DNA from: Burkholderia sp. SRS-46
GTDB taxonomy: Bacteria > Pseudomonadota > Gammaproteobacteria > Burkholderiales > Burkholderiaceae
DNA: 64,000 nt
Direction: 5' to 3'
NCBI RefSeq assembly: GCF_004343775.1
Contig: NZ_PTXL01000001.1
Coordinates: 682,001 to 746,000, forward strand
In this document: piece after piece, positions 16,576 to 25,300 of the stretch
Numbering within the stretch: the stretch's first letter is position 1
How the letters are laid out: each line of letters begins with the position of its first letter
Translations under genes and position numbers: made by a program
Notes under the pieces: model-generated
Seen by the model: only the letters and a program-made list of their open reading frames with translations
Database searches by the model: none
What the model was told of the DNA's origin: nothing

Positions 16576-19350
16576 ATGGATATCAGACCGTCCGCACTCG
16601 GGGACTTGAAGGCACGCGACCTCTACGAGGCGATCAGTAAGGGCGTTTTGCAGCAGGGGCGGTTGTTGATGCTGAATACGCCGCTCGGCGAGAATGCGCT
16701 GGTGCCGTTACGTGCGCGCGGATCGGCCAGAATTGGGCGTGACTACTCGTACACGATCGACGTTGCGTCGACGCGTGATGATACTGCGCTGCTATCGCTG
16801 ATGCACCAGCCTGTCACCCTACAGATTCAGCAAGTCACGGCCCCCTTTGCGGTTCCCGTCTATCGTCCGATCCACGGCTTCGTGCATCGGGTCGCCTATT
16901 TGGGCGGAAACGGGGGCCTTTCGACATACCAGATCGAGTTTTCATCGGCGCTGGTCTTCCTTGAGAAAACCCACAACGAAGAAGGCTGGCTCGAGAAAGA
17001 CGCTCGCGAGATCATCTCCGACGTGCTCGATCGGTATCCACAGCTACGCGGACAGTACCGTTTCGCGCTGTCGTCCGATCCTGCCAAGCGTTCGTGGTGC
17101 AGGCAGAGCGAATCCGATCTTCACTTTGTGAACCGCTTGGCTGAGGCCGAGGGCTGGTATTTCTACTGGGTCCACGAAAACGTTAGCGAAGGTGACGCGC
17201 CCAAGACGACGCTCGTCATCGTTGACCGCGTCTCGACCCTTCCCGATGCCAAGTCAGTTGAGTTCATTCGGGCGAACGACAGCAACGAATCTGATGGCTT
17301 CGCCCATTGGGCCGCAGTGCAGACGATGCAGAGCACGCGTTACATGTCACGCGCGTTTGACTACAAGCGGCCCACTTCCGATTTTCAGGTCGAGAGCGGG
17401 CTCGCCGCGACGAGCTATGTCACGGAGGAGCGCCGCCAGAAAGCTGAGCATAGCGTTCCTGATGCGCCGATGACGGTCTACGAATCGACGGCTTACGGCT
17501 ATTCCAGCTCAGACACGGGTGAGGTGCGAGCGCGACGGCGAGTGGAGATATGGGATGCAAGTGCAAGCCGATATTTCGGCGTAGGCGGTGTGCGGTGGCT
17601 GGATGCCGGTTTGCGGTTCGTCTTGAACGGTCATCCCCGCCACGAGGACGGCGATTCGAAGAAGCGAGAGTTTCTGGTGGTCGAGGCGCGTTGGTTCATC
17701 GAGAACAACGTCCCGATCGGCCAGCAGACGGCCGAGTTTCCGCAAAGTCTTCGTGCAACGCTGGCCGAGCAACAGGCGATTCATCGTGAGCGGTTCAAGA
17801 CGCCTGGACATGAGGCGGATGGTTCGGCCGGATTTTTCGTGCTCGAAGTCGAGGCGCAACCCACGGCTGTTGAATACCGGAGTCCGTTGGATCATCCGAA
17901 GCCGGTCATGTCGATCGAACACGCGCTTGTCGTGACCCCGGATGGCGCGGAAGCGTGGACCAACGACCGAAACCAGATCAGGGTGCATTTCGCGTGGGAT
18001 CGCAAGAATCCACCGGACGCCTTCAATTCCTCACCTTTGCTGTCGTCGCTTCAATCCGATACCGGGAACGGTTATGGAGCGGTTCACGTTCCGAGGGCGC
18101 GGGAATGGGTCATCGTCGGCTACTGGAACGGCGACTGTGACAAGCCGTTCGTGTTGGGGCGAATCAATGGCGGGACGACCCCTTCCCAATGGCATTCGAA
18201 CGCATTACTGTCCGGGTTCAAGTCGGAAGGGTTCGGCAAAACAGGCGCCTACAACTCGTTCGTCCATGATGATTCCACGAATCAAAGCGGGACGCGGCTG
18301 GTCAGCTATACGGGCAAGAGCTATGCGGCCCTGACGCAGGGCTACCTGATCAAGCATGACGGCAACACGCGAGGGCAGTATCTGGGGGCCGGTTTCATCT
18401 TGCACGCCGACGAGTTCGGTGCGGTTCGTGCCAGCAAGGGGCTGTCCATCAGTGCGCACTCGAAATCCTACGACGACGAGCAGATGGGCGTGGACGAGGC
18501 GCGATCGCAGTTGCAGCAGGCGGGAATGCTGGTCGAGTCGTTGTCCAGCGCAAGCACGACCGCTCAGGCGGAATCGCTGCAAACCGGACAGGATGCGCTC
18601 AAGGCGCTGTCGAAGGACATCCAGCACCCGGTATCGGGCGATACGTCAGGTGGGGTGACGGCAGGCGGTGGTACTGGTAGCGCCAACGGATTTGCGCAGC
18701 CGAACATCTTGGTATCGACGCCGAAGGACATCGCACTGATCGCGGACAGCTCGACGCATATCGTCGCTGAGAAAGAGGTCAACGTCGTCAGTAACGAGAA
18801 CACGTACATTGCGACCGGCAAGTCGTTTGTCGTGGCGGCCGCGGAAAAGGTGAGCTTCTTCGCGCAGAAACTCGGCGCGTTCTTTGTGACGGCGAAAGGC
18901 CCGATCAAGCTGTCGGCCAACACGGACGACGTGAACGTCAACGCGGGGAAAGACGTGACCGTGAAGGCCAAGCGCATTGTGCTTGATGCTGATGAAATCA
19001 TCATCAAAGCTGGCGGCTCGTACACGAGGTGGGTTGCCGCTGGCATCGAGGATGGCACGCAAGGCCCGCGAACGATCAAATCGGCGTCGCTCAGCCGTCA
19101 GGGGCCGAGTTCGATTGCGCAGCATATGAACAGCCTGCCGCAGGCCAAGTTTAATGATCCGTATGTGCTGCGCGATCGCATCACGGGCGAGGTGCTGAAA
19201 AACCACCCGTACGAATTGATCCGCGGGGACGGCACACGCCTCAGCGGGATGACGAACGAGCTGGGGCACGTGGCCGAGCAGAAGAGCGAGGATGTCGAGG
19301 GGCTGGCGCTGCGTGCATTGCGGCCGACACCCAAAGGCCCTACGGCATGA
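16576..19350 (+). CDS. vgrG: Type VI secretion spike protein VgrG (TssI)
   Basis: 924 residues. The N-terminal half has the gp27-like fold (RQSESDLHFVNRLAEAEGWYFYW at ~175-200). The gp5-like segment CDKPFVLGRING (~515) and a DUF2345 repeat-rich stalk (~710-815) follow. An extra C-terminal tail (YELIRGDGTRLSGMTNELGH) resembles a small adaptor domain that docks an effector. GC is lower than in the pigment cluster. It heads a vgrG-lipase-immunity-PAAR cassette. No structural type VI genes are present, so it relies on a machine encoded elsewhere. A purine-rich GAGAGAG precedes the ATG. Confidence 0.95.
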   Translation: MDIRPSALGDLKARDLYEAISKGVLQQGRLLMLNTPLGENALVPLRARGSARIGRDYSYTIDVASTRDDTALLSLMHQPVTLQIQQVTAPFAVPVYRPIHGFVHRVAYLGGNGGLSTYQIEFSSALVFLEKTHNEEGWLEKDAREIISDVLDRYPQLRGQYRFALSSDPAKRSWCRQSESDLHFVNRLAEAEGWYFYWVHENVSEGDAPKTTLVIVDRVSTLPDAKSVEFIRANDSNESDGFAHWAAVQTMQSTRYMSRAFDYKRPTSDFQVESGLAATSYVTEERRQKAEHSVPDAPMTVYESTAYGYSSSDTGEVRARRRVEIWDASASRYFGVGGVRWLDAGLRFVLNGHPRHEDGDSKKREFLVVEARWFIENNVPIGQQTAEFPQSLRATLAEQQAIHRERFKTPGHEADGSAGFFVLEVEAQPTAVEYRSPLDHPKPVMSIEHALVVTPDGAEAWTNDRNQIRVHFAWDRKNPPDAFNSSPLLSSLQSDTGNGYGAVHVPRAREWVIVGYWNGDCDKPFVLGRINGGTTPSQWHSNALLSGFKSEGFGKTGAYNSFVHDDSTNQSGTRLVSYTGKSYAALTQGYLIKHDGNTRGQYLGAGFILHADEFGAVRASKGLSISAHSKSYDDEQMGVDEARSQLQQAGMLVESLSSASTTAQAESLQTGQDALKALSKDIQHPVSGDTSGGVTAGGGTGSANGFAQPNILVSTPKDIALIADSSTHIVAEKEVNVVSNENTYIATGKSFVVAAAEKVSFFAQKLGAFFVTAKGPIKLSANTDDVNVNAGKDVTVKAKRIVLDADEIIIKAGGSYTRWVAAGIEDGTQGPRTIKSASLSRQGPSSIAQHMNSLPQAKFNDPYVLRDRITGEVLKNHPYELIRGDGTRLSGMTNELGHVAEQKSEDVEGLALRALRPTPKGPTA

Positions 19351-19382
19351 TCCCGATAACCGATGGTCGAATCTGAAGAACG

Positions 19383-21323
19383 ATGATGAGCGAAAACACA
19401 GATCAATCCGGCGGTGGATCGCCGTTCAGTGACGATGGCGAGAACGAGGTGGTACGGCAGGCCGGACGTCCGGACAAGGACGGGGCGTCGGTCGGACATT
19501 TTACGTTGACGCCGGCGAGTGATACGCGCCCCAAGGAACTGCTGTGTGACGTCCGGCCGATTATTCCGGTGATCTTCCTGCCAGGCGTGATGGGCTCGCC
19601 GTTGGTGAACACCGAGACTGGCGACGAGATGTTCTTTGCACCGGAGACGGACGGCCTGTTTGGGAAGGCCGGCGCGTTGCCAGCACTGATCGGCATGTGG
19701 TTCAAGGGCGCGTCTACCCGAGAAAGGAAGTTCGACCCCACTCTGGCAGCCGTCACGCCGTACGGGCCAGTCAGTGCTGGCAAACACGAGGAGGATGACG
19801 AGCCAGACCAGTATGTGGACGAAAAGGAAGCCGTTCGGCGGGGGTGGGGCTCAGTGTACCGGTCGAGCTATCAGCCGATGTTGGCATGGCTGCAAGAGCA
19901 ATTGAACGAGCCTATGCATCTGGGGAGGCATCAAGGCCCCTGGATTCACGGCGACCCTGATGGTGAGAAGTGGGCGCTTAAACCACTGCTGGACACCGAG
20001 CCGGCGGACTATGGGGCGATCGACGCCGGCGCGCAACACCGGGGGAAAGCGATTACGAGAGATTCGGAGGTGTTCAAGCACTTCATGAAATTCCAGTACC
20101 GGGTGTATGCGATTGGCTACAACTGGCTGCAATCGAATGAGAAGTCCGCGCAGGACGTGATCAATGGCACGAATTTCAAGGACAAGAAGAGCGGTAAGGT
20201 CACGCGACTGATGGGAATCAAGGAGATCATCGAAGAGAACCACAGCGGCAAGGCGATTATCCTCACGCACTCGATGGGCGGGCTGGTTGCTCGGATGGCG
20301 ATTGCCATACACGGGGCAGGGAGCATGTTGCACGGAGTCTTCCACAACGTGCTGCCAGCGACCGGGGCACCCATTGCTGCGAAGCGGTTCCGTACCGGTG
20401 GCGGAAGCGAGGGTTCGATAGACGGTTTCATCAATGGCGCCCTGCTCGGGAGTAATGCAAATGAATTCGTGGCGGTGGCCGCGAACGCCCCGGGGGCGCT
20501 TGAGTTGTTGCCGATGCCTGATTACCACAACGGCGAAGCATGGTGGATTTTTGCACGGCTCGATGGCACTCCCGTTATGGAGTTTCCGAAAGATGGGAGC
20601 GCGTACACGCAGATATATACCAATTCGAAATGGTACGGCCTGGTGCCAGAGCAGTCGATATCGCTGCTCGACCCGGCAGGGATCATCCAGGCACGACTCG
20701 ACGCCAACCCAATAAAGTCCACCGTTTCTGAGAATTTCAATAAGGTAATGAAAAAGGTGGTTGAGAATCAAACCAATATAAAGTACGCCTACCACGATAA
20801 TACGTATGTGGCTTACGGGGACGGGGAGTTGAAACCCAAGGGCGAAACTGAATCGGGCGACAACCATGGCAAACCCACAATCGAGAATGGCAAGAAGCTG
20901 ACCGATCTGTTGGCATGGGGCACGGTGATCTGGAAGGGAAACGTGCCCGCTGGGGTGACGGCGGAAGAACTTGGCGCTGCGCGGTTTTTGCACGATACGC
21001 ACAGCGGCACGCTACGCGTGCAATTGGATTCGCGCAACGTCACCATCGAATTCGAGGTTCAGAAACAGCCTAAATTGCCGCCTGGCAGCAAAGTCACTGT
21101 TCCTAAGAAAAACGGCATCATCCCAGGTGATGGCACCGTGCCAGTTTGGTCGGCCGAAGCTCCTGCGTATGGCGTGAATGGTGGAGCGGCCCACGGTGTA
21201 CAAGTGGTATTTGACCAAGGGGGCTACGTGCATCAGGAAAGCTACAACCATCCGTGGACTCGCTGGGCGTTGCTCTACAGTATCGTGCAGATCGCACAAG
21301 ATGCGAAGGAGCCGCAATGCTGA
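19383..21323 (+). CDS. Type VI secretion lipase effector (Tle-type alpha/beta hydrolase)
   Basis: 646 residues without a signal peptide. It has an oxyanion-hole-like segment VIFLPGVMGSPL (~60-75) and the nucleophile elbow ILTHSMGGLVAR, with Ser297. The elbow reads T-H-S-M-G, so the first Gly of the classical GxSxG is replaced by Thr. Position between VgrG and a Tli4-family immunity protein marks it as a phospholipase delivered into rival cells. The partner suggests Tle4, but the family number is an inference. The gene starts 32 bases after vgrG with two adjacent ATGs (19383, 19386) and its end overlaps the immunity gene by 7 bases. Confidence 0.85.
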   Translation: MMSENTDQSGGGSPFSDDGENEVVRQAGRPDKDGASVGHFTLTPASDTRPKELLCDVRPIIPVIFLPGVMGSPLVNTETGDEMFFAPETDGLFGKAGALPALIGMWFKGASTRERKFDPTLAAVTPYGPVSAGKHEEDDEPDQYVDEKEAVRRGWGSVYRSSYQPMLAWLQEQLNEPMHLGRHQGPWIHGDPDGEKWALKPLLDTEPADYGAIDAGAQHRGKAITRDSEVFKHFMKFQYRVYAIGYNWLQSNEKSAQDVINGTNFKDKKSGKVTRLMGIKEIIEENHSGKAIILTHSMGGLVARMAIAIHGAGSMLHGVFHNVLPATGAPIAAKRFRTGGGSEGSIDGFINGALLGSNANEFVAVAANAPGALELLPMPDYHNGEAWWIFARLDGTPVMEFPKDGSAYTQIYTNSKWYGLVPEQSISLLDPAGIIQARLDANPIKSTVSENFNKVMKKVVENQTNIKYAYHDNTYVAYGDGELKPKGETESGDNHGKPTIENGKKLTDLLAWGTVIWKGNVPAGVTAEELGAARFLHDTHSGTLRVQLDSRNVTIEFEVQKQPKLPPGSKVTVPKKNGIIPGDGTVPVWSAEAPAYGVNGGAAHGVQVVFDQGGYVHQESYNHPWTRWALLYSIVQIAQDAKEPQC

Positions 21324-22357
21324 CACGTATTGGACGATTGCTGTTTTTTGTAGCGGGCATCTGCGCCTGTTCGATCACTTTTTCCGTGGAACCGACGATG
21401 ACGAATCCTCTGCTGTCCAAGCCGCGCCCGTGGTGTGTCGGGCGCTTCGTGTTCAATCGACCTGCGACGAGCGAACTCACGAATCAGCGATATGGGTTTT
21501 GGGGGGATAAGCTGGAGACGCAGCACAATGTTGCTATTGCTACATATCAGACAAAAGTCGGAGGTTTGGAAAAAAAATTAAAAACAGAAAAAAGAATCGA
21601 CCCCGGAAATAATAATAACAAATTGAATCACGTGTGGCTGGAGAGAGAGATTTCTCCCAGAGCAAATGCAAAGGTATTTGCTTACGTAGATGCGTATACG
21701 GAAGGCGTAAAATTACCTTTCGATACGGAGGGTTATATCTACGAAAGCAACACGTTATTCCATACAACCGGGTCATTTGGTTCAACCGGTTTGGACAAGT
21801 TTGAACCTGTTTACACGGACCTCTATCGGCGCATCAAGGCACGCGACAATTGGTCGGTGCCGACCGAATCGGGGTTCTGCTTTGACGGCGGCATAGCCAC
21901 GGGCTCGTCCACTTTCTCCGAGGAGGTCAGCCAGTCGTTCGCGTTGATGCCGGGGCGGCCAGCGCTGCTCGTGATCCAGATGCGCGAATCGGTAACGGCC
22001 GACCAGAAATCGCCGTTGACCAAGACGTTGCCTGATCTGCGCGCGAAGATGGATCAGATATCGAGCGGGAGCTATCGCATTCTGCGGCAGGGCAAGCGCA
22101 CAGTGGCCGGGATGGATGCTGAGGAAGTGCTGTTCGCGTTGAAGGAAGGCGAGATTACCTCGTACCGTTTCTATCTGCTTGCGCCGGGCGATCCGAGCAC
22201 GTTGGCGAAGCCACATACGGCGATTCAATTGCTCTTGGGCGCTCCCAGTCCAGACCTGTCTCCCGACCAGGCCAGCTCGCCGGTGGACGAGGCCGGTGCG
22301 CTGCAAACGTGGGACACACTGCTGAACAGTCTGCGATTGCGGCCTGGCGCAGTCTGA
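21317..22357 (+). CDS. Tli4-family type VI immunity protein
   Basis: 346 residues. An N-terminal hydrophobic signal (RLLFFVAGICACSITFS) points to export to the periplasm, where it would neutralise the lipase encoded just upstream. The PWCVGRFVFNRP segment is the hallmark start of the Tli4 N-terminal domain, and the C-terminal part contains RILRQGKRTVAGMDAEE. AAGGAG lies 5 bases before the ATG, which overlaps the lipase stop; effector and antidote are thus translationally coupled. The stretch around 21540-21720 is strikingly AT-rich, a sign of recent transfer. Confidence 0.87.
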   Translation: MLTRIGRLLFFVAGICACSITFSVEPTMTNPLLSKPRPWCVGRFVFNRPATSELTNQRYGFWGDKLETQHNVAIATYQTKVGGLEKKLKTEKRIDPGNNNNKLNHVWLEREISPRANAKVFAYVDAYTEGVKLPFDTEGYIYESNTLFHTTGSFGSTGLDKFEPVYTDLYRRIKARDNWSVPTESGFCFDGGIATGSSTFSEEVSQSFALMPGRPALLVIQMRESVTADQKSPLTKTLPDLRAKMDQISSGSYRILRQGKRTVAGMDAEEVLFALKEGEITSYRFYLLAPGDPSTLAKPHTAIQLLLGAPSPDLSPDQASSPVDEAGALQTWDTLLNSLRLRPGAV

Positions 22358-22368
22358 GCGGGGGCGAC

Positions 22369-22656
22369 ATGCGACGCTACGATATCGTGAAGGGTGACAC
22401 GACGACCGTCGGAGGTATCGTGCAGGGTGGTGACGGACAAGACATTCTGCACGACCGCGAACAAGCGTATGAACATGATCCAGTGTGGTGCCCGGTGTGC
22501 AAGACACTCGGCGTGATTGAGTGCGACGGACCACGTCATTCGAGCACCGGACCGGATGGTCGACAGTCGGCGTTAAGTGACGACCTCTGTCGGTGCGCAT
22601 GTCCAACGCCGCCGAAGCTGGTGGCGTCACAGTCGGTATCGTATATCGAGGTCTAA
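22369..22656 (+). CDS. PAAR-domain spike tip protein
   Basis: 95 residues. It opens with RRYDIVKGDTTTVGGIVQ and continues with HDPVWCPVCK and CDGPRHSSTGPDGRQSALSDDLCRC, the alternating pattern of PAAR proteins that sharpen the VgrG trimer tip; the Cys/His residues would bind the zinc ion. The start at 22369 is 11 bases after the immunity gene with GCGGGGG upstream. It completes the secretion cassette. Confidence 0.85.
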   Translation: MRRYDIVKGDTTTVGGIVQGGDGQDILHDREQAYEHDPVWCPVCKTLGVIECDGPRHSSTGPDGRQSALSDDLCRCACPTPPKLVASQSVSYIEV

Positions 22657-22850
22657 GCGGCAGAGAACAACATGTTCCGAAAGATGGCGAATGAAGTTGT
22701 ACTGCTGGTGCTGGTAGTAAGCGTGTCGGAGAACGCTTCGACCGAAATATTGAACGGCAACATGTAGTTCTCCGCACCCAACACTGCGCAGATATCGTGA
22801 TGCCAGACGCGCCCCTACTTTTAGTTTATTGGTAGCGAGACCTTGTTTAC

Positions 22851-22927
22851 GTGACGACCCGTGACGACCCGTGACGACCCGTGACGACCCGTGACGACCC
22901 GTGACGACCCGTGACGACCCGTGACGA
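22851..22927 (+). repeat. 10-bp tandem repeat, 7.7 copies
   Basis: Seven perfect copies of GTGACGACCC run from 22851 to 22920, followed by a partial eighth (GTGACGA). The unit is not a multiple of three. On the plus strand the array yields TGA stops every 30 bases in the frame of the following gene. On the minus strand it reads open as a 10-residue repeat. The last partial copy provides the first stop-free GTG start for the downstream zinc-finger gene. Confidence 0.95.
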
Positions 22928-23685
22928 ACGTTTCGAACTGCTTCGGGCTTACCTTGCTGACGCGGGTTTTGTATTGCTCGACCGCAAGTGGCATACCGCG
23001 CATCATCAATATCGATTTCGGTGCGCGGACAAGCACGTTTCCTCGATGTCCGGAGCGAGTTTTATGCTCAGGGTACGCGGACGCGGCGGGCCATTAACAT
23101 GTCATCAGTGCTGGATTAGGCAAACCCTGATCCGTATTTACGACATCGCCCATCAAGCAGGCGGTCAGTGTCTGAGTAAGCGGTATCGCGGGAGAAGTGC
23201 GCGTTACCGCTTTATCTGTGCTGCAAGTCACAAATTCGAAGCCACGGCCGCTTCGGTCTTGGATGGTCACTAGTGCGCCAAGTGCTCAACCGAACGACGA
23301 TCCGAGCGGCGTCGATATCAAGGTGGGTTGAAGCCAATACAGGATCGTGCGCAAGAGCGCGGCGGCGAGTGCTTGTCGATCGTCTATAACGGCCGCATGG
23401 CGAAGTATCGATTCCGATGCGGACAGGGGCATGAATGGGAGGCCGCAGGCTACGACATCTTGCGCAAGGCGTGGTGCCACGAATGCTTTGTCGACGGGCG
23501 GAGAATGCCAGGCGGACTCGCGAAGCTACAAGAGAAGGCGGCAGATGTCTCGCATCCCAATATCAACGTATTCAGGCTCGTTACCCATTTCAGTGTGAAC
23601 GGGGGCACGAGTGGACGGCGTGGGGTACGCAAATCTTGAAGGGACACTGGTGTCCGACATGTCGCACGGAAGATAGGCAGCGGCA
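22911..23685 (+). pseudogene. Decayed multi-zinc-ribbon (treble-clef repeat) protein gene
   Basis: Four related units can be read, each with Y-x-F-x-C, then (G)H and a final C-x-x-C: YRFRCADKH..CHQC, YRFICAASHKF..CAKC, YRFRCGQGHEW..CHEC and YPFQCERGHEW..CPTC. The repeated lead-in is GG-x-CLS/A. The gene is broken three ways. An amber codon at 23271-23273 stands where the repeat expects Trp (H-W-C). A frameshift lies near 23531. The 3' end is lost at the IS407 fragment. Repeats like this occur in uncharacterised, probably DNA-binding proteins. The start at GTG 22911 is formed by the tandem repeat. Confidence 0.75.
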
Positions 23686-23946
23686 GGGCATTCTCCACCT
23701 CGAGGTCCTTCAGCCGGCGGGCTTCCGACACGTCCATGCCGCCGAACTTCGCACGCCAGGTGTAGAACGATGCGTCACTGAACCCGTGCTTCCTGCACAG
23801 TTCCTTGACCGGCATACCGGCCTCGGCTTCCTTCAGAAACCTGATGATTTGCTGTTCCGTAAAGCGCTTCTTCATGTTCGTCTTCTTCTCCGAAAACGAA
23901 CTTTACTAGACTCCGGCTGGCCCTGTTTTCAGGGGGGGGCAGGTCA
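23686..23946 (-). mobile_element. IS407 left-end fragment (inverted relative to 15170)
   Basis: This is the left terminus plus the first ~60 codons of orfA (KKRFTEQQIIRFLKEAEAG to EVENA), on the minus strand. It ends at the terminal TGACCTGCCCCC read outward at 23946. It closely matches 15170-15427 with small differences in the C-tract beside the end. The rest of the element is missing, so it cannot move alone. It separates the decayed zinc-ribbon gene from a truncated DUF6499-type gene. Confidence 0.92.
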
Positions 23947-24388
23947 CTTCGACCGTATTGCATGCGAAGAGCCATGCCAATTTGTTGTTCTTGTCGTGGA
24001 TTCGAGAACGGTCGACGAGCTTGGCAAATCCATTGTTCGGGTTCGCCAGAACGTTGATTCCCCATTCCTTACGGACATAATCTTTGATGGGGTAGGCGAA
24101 GTGTCGTGGGTGCCGTTGACTGTAGGCCCTGTAATTTACATCCTGCTTTTCTGGCGCTGGGTCCGTATAGGGCAGGAGCGAATCCATTGGGAAGGGAGTC
24201 GCGGGGACGTCTGCATAGAGCGGGCGCAGGAGGTCGAATTCCTGTGCATACTCGTCGCTTCGTCGCAGGAACTCCCAAGACCAGATGGATGGGTCAAGCA
24301 GATCGGCGCGAGGGTATTGACTTTCGTCGCGCCAGTCGGCACTGGCAACGAATAGGGAATGCTGGACGGGGATCGGAGCGTCGGCCAT
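23947..24388 (-). pseudogene. DUF6499-like protein gene truncated by the IS407 fragment
   Basis: About 147 native residues remain from the ATG at 24388 (GAGGG 9 bases upstream) to the IS junction. The start, DWRDESQYPRADLLDPSIWSWEFLRR, matches the transcriptional-regulator-like DUF6499 module found at the N-terminus of DUF2285-type proteins of mobile elements. Beyond 23947 the frame runs into the IS and stops. Its place beside tRNA-Pro suggests it belonged to an integrated element. Confidence 0.65.
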
Positions 24389-24453
24389 CTTCACGGTCCC
24401 TCTATGGAAATCGCTCCAGATGGTAGCAATAGCTCAGCCACGCGCCAAAGAAA

Positions 24454-24479
24454 AAGGGGTTAGCATCAGCTAACCCCTT
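24454..24479 (-). terminator. Intrinsic terminator of tRNA-Pro
   Basis: An 11-bp perfect stem (AAGGGGTTAGC with GCTAACCCCTT, loop of 4). On the minus strand it is followed by TTTTTCTTT and lies 9 bases after the tRNA 3' end. Confidence 0.85.
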
Positions 24480-24487
24480 GATTTCCT

Positions 24488-24564
24488 TGGTCGGAGCGAT
24501 AGGATTCGAACCTACGACCCTCTGATCCCAAATCAGATGCGCTACCAGGCTGCGCTACGCTCCG
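24488..24564 (-). tRNA. tRNA-Pro (anticodon UGG)
   Basis: 77 nt including an encoded CCA (TGG at 24488-24490 on the plus strand). The acceptor stem is CGGAGCG/CGCTCCG, the T loop reads TTCGAAT, and the anticodon loop TTTGGGA gives UGG. Its 3' end faces the mobile block at 15170-24450, the usual polarity for tRNA-targeted integration, but I found no second copy of the 3' end in the window. Confidence 0.95.
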
Positions 24565-24678
24565 ACGAGCCAAAGATTCTATCGTCAAATCGCGCACCGG
24601 GTCAATCGTACGATGCAAAATTGCGCGGGGGGCACGCAGGAATCGAACGCGGATCGAACACGGACAACGGAGACGACC

Positions 24679-25140
24679 ATGATGAACCTGATCCTGTGGC
24701 GCCATGCGGAGGCGGAAGACTATGCGGCGAACGACCTCGCGCGGCAGTTGACCGTGCGCGGGCGCAAGGACGCGCAGGCGATGGCGAAGTGGCTGCGCAA
24801 CCGGCTCGAAAGCAACAGCGTGATCCTCGCGAGCCCCGCGGCGCGCACCGTGCAGACCGTCGAGGCGCTGACCGACCAGTACCGCACCGTCGACGCGCTC
24901 GCGCCCGGCGCGGACGTCGACGACGTGCTGGCGGCCGCCGGCTGGCCGGACGGCATCGCGCCGACGGTCGTGATCGTCGGCCACCAGCCGACGCTCGGCA
25001 GCGTTGCGGCGCGGCTGGTCGCGGGCGGGGACGACAGCTGGAGCGTCAAGAAAGGCGGTATCGTATGGCTCGCGAGCCGCTCACGGGACGGCAACCGGCA
25101 GGCCGTGCTGCGCGCCGTTTTGACGCCGGATCTGGTCTGA
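24679..25140 (+). CDS. sixA: Phosphohistidine phosphatase SixA
   Basis: 153 residues of the histidine phosphatase superfamily. It has the catalytic RHA motif at residues 8-10 (LWRHAEAED) and the second catalytic His in VIVGHQPTLG. SixA removes phosphate from phosphohistidine on signalling proteins, in E. coli chiefly the nitrogen phosphotransferase system. GGAG lies 6 bases before the first of two adjacent ATGs. It is transcribed away from tRNA-Pro. Confidence 0.9.
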   Translation: MMNLILWRHAEAEDYAANDLARQLTVRGRKDAQAMAKWLRNRLESNSVILASPAARTVQTVEALTDQYRTVDALAPGADVDDVLAAAGWPDGIAPTVVIVGHQPTLGSVAARLVAGGDDSWSVKKGGIVWLASRSRDGNRQAVLRAVLTPDLV

Positions 25141-25300
25141 TGGAATTTGAAGGGGTTAGATCATACGTATTTTCGGGCTTTCTGCTAAAGTCAATTCGGC
25201 GACACGTCACTGAACGGACACGGGCTTGCCACATAACGGTCACGGCCGGTTACTACATTGGCGGGCATGTCGCCTTATTCCTTACGACCAGGAAAGCCTA

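Noticed and set aside
22672..22767. 31-codon frame starting MFRKMANEVV after the PAAR gene
   Set aside because: Hydrophobic core but only a weak ribosome-binding site, no terminator and no conservation evidence; too little support to call.
22851..22927. Possible CRISPR array
   Set aside because: The 10-bp units are contiguous with no spacers and no cas genes are nearby; it is a simple tandem repeat.
23450..23875. 141-residue frame on the minus strand combining OrfA with other sequence
   Set aside because: It is a chance fusion of the IS407 OrfA fragment with antisense of the decayed zinc-ribbon gene.
24488..24515. Second copy of the tRNA-Pro 3' end to the left of tRNA-Pro
   Set aside because: I looked for the terminal tRNA-Pro sequence in 15000-24450 and did not find it, so no att pair is claimed.
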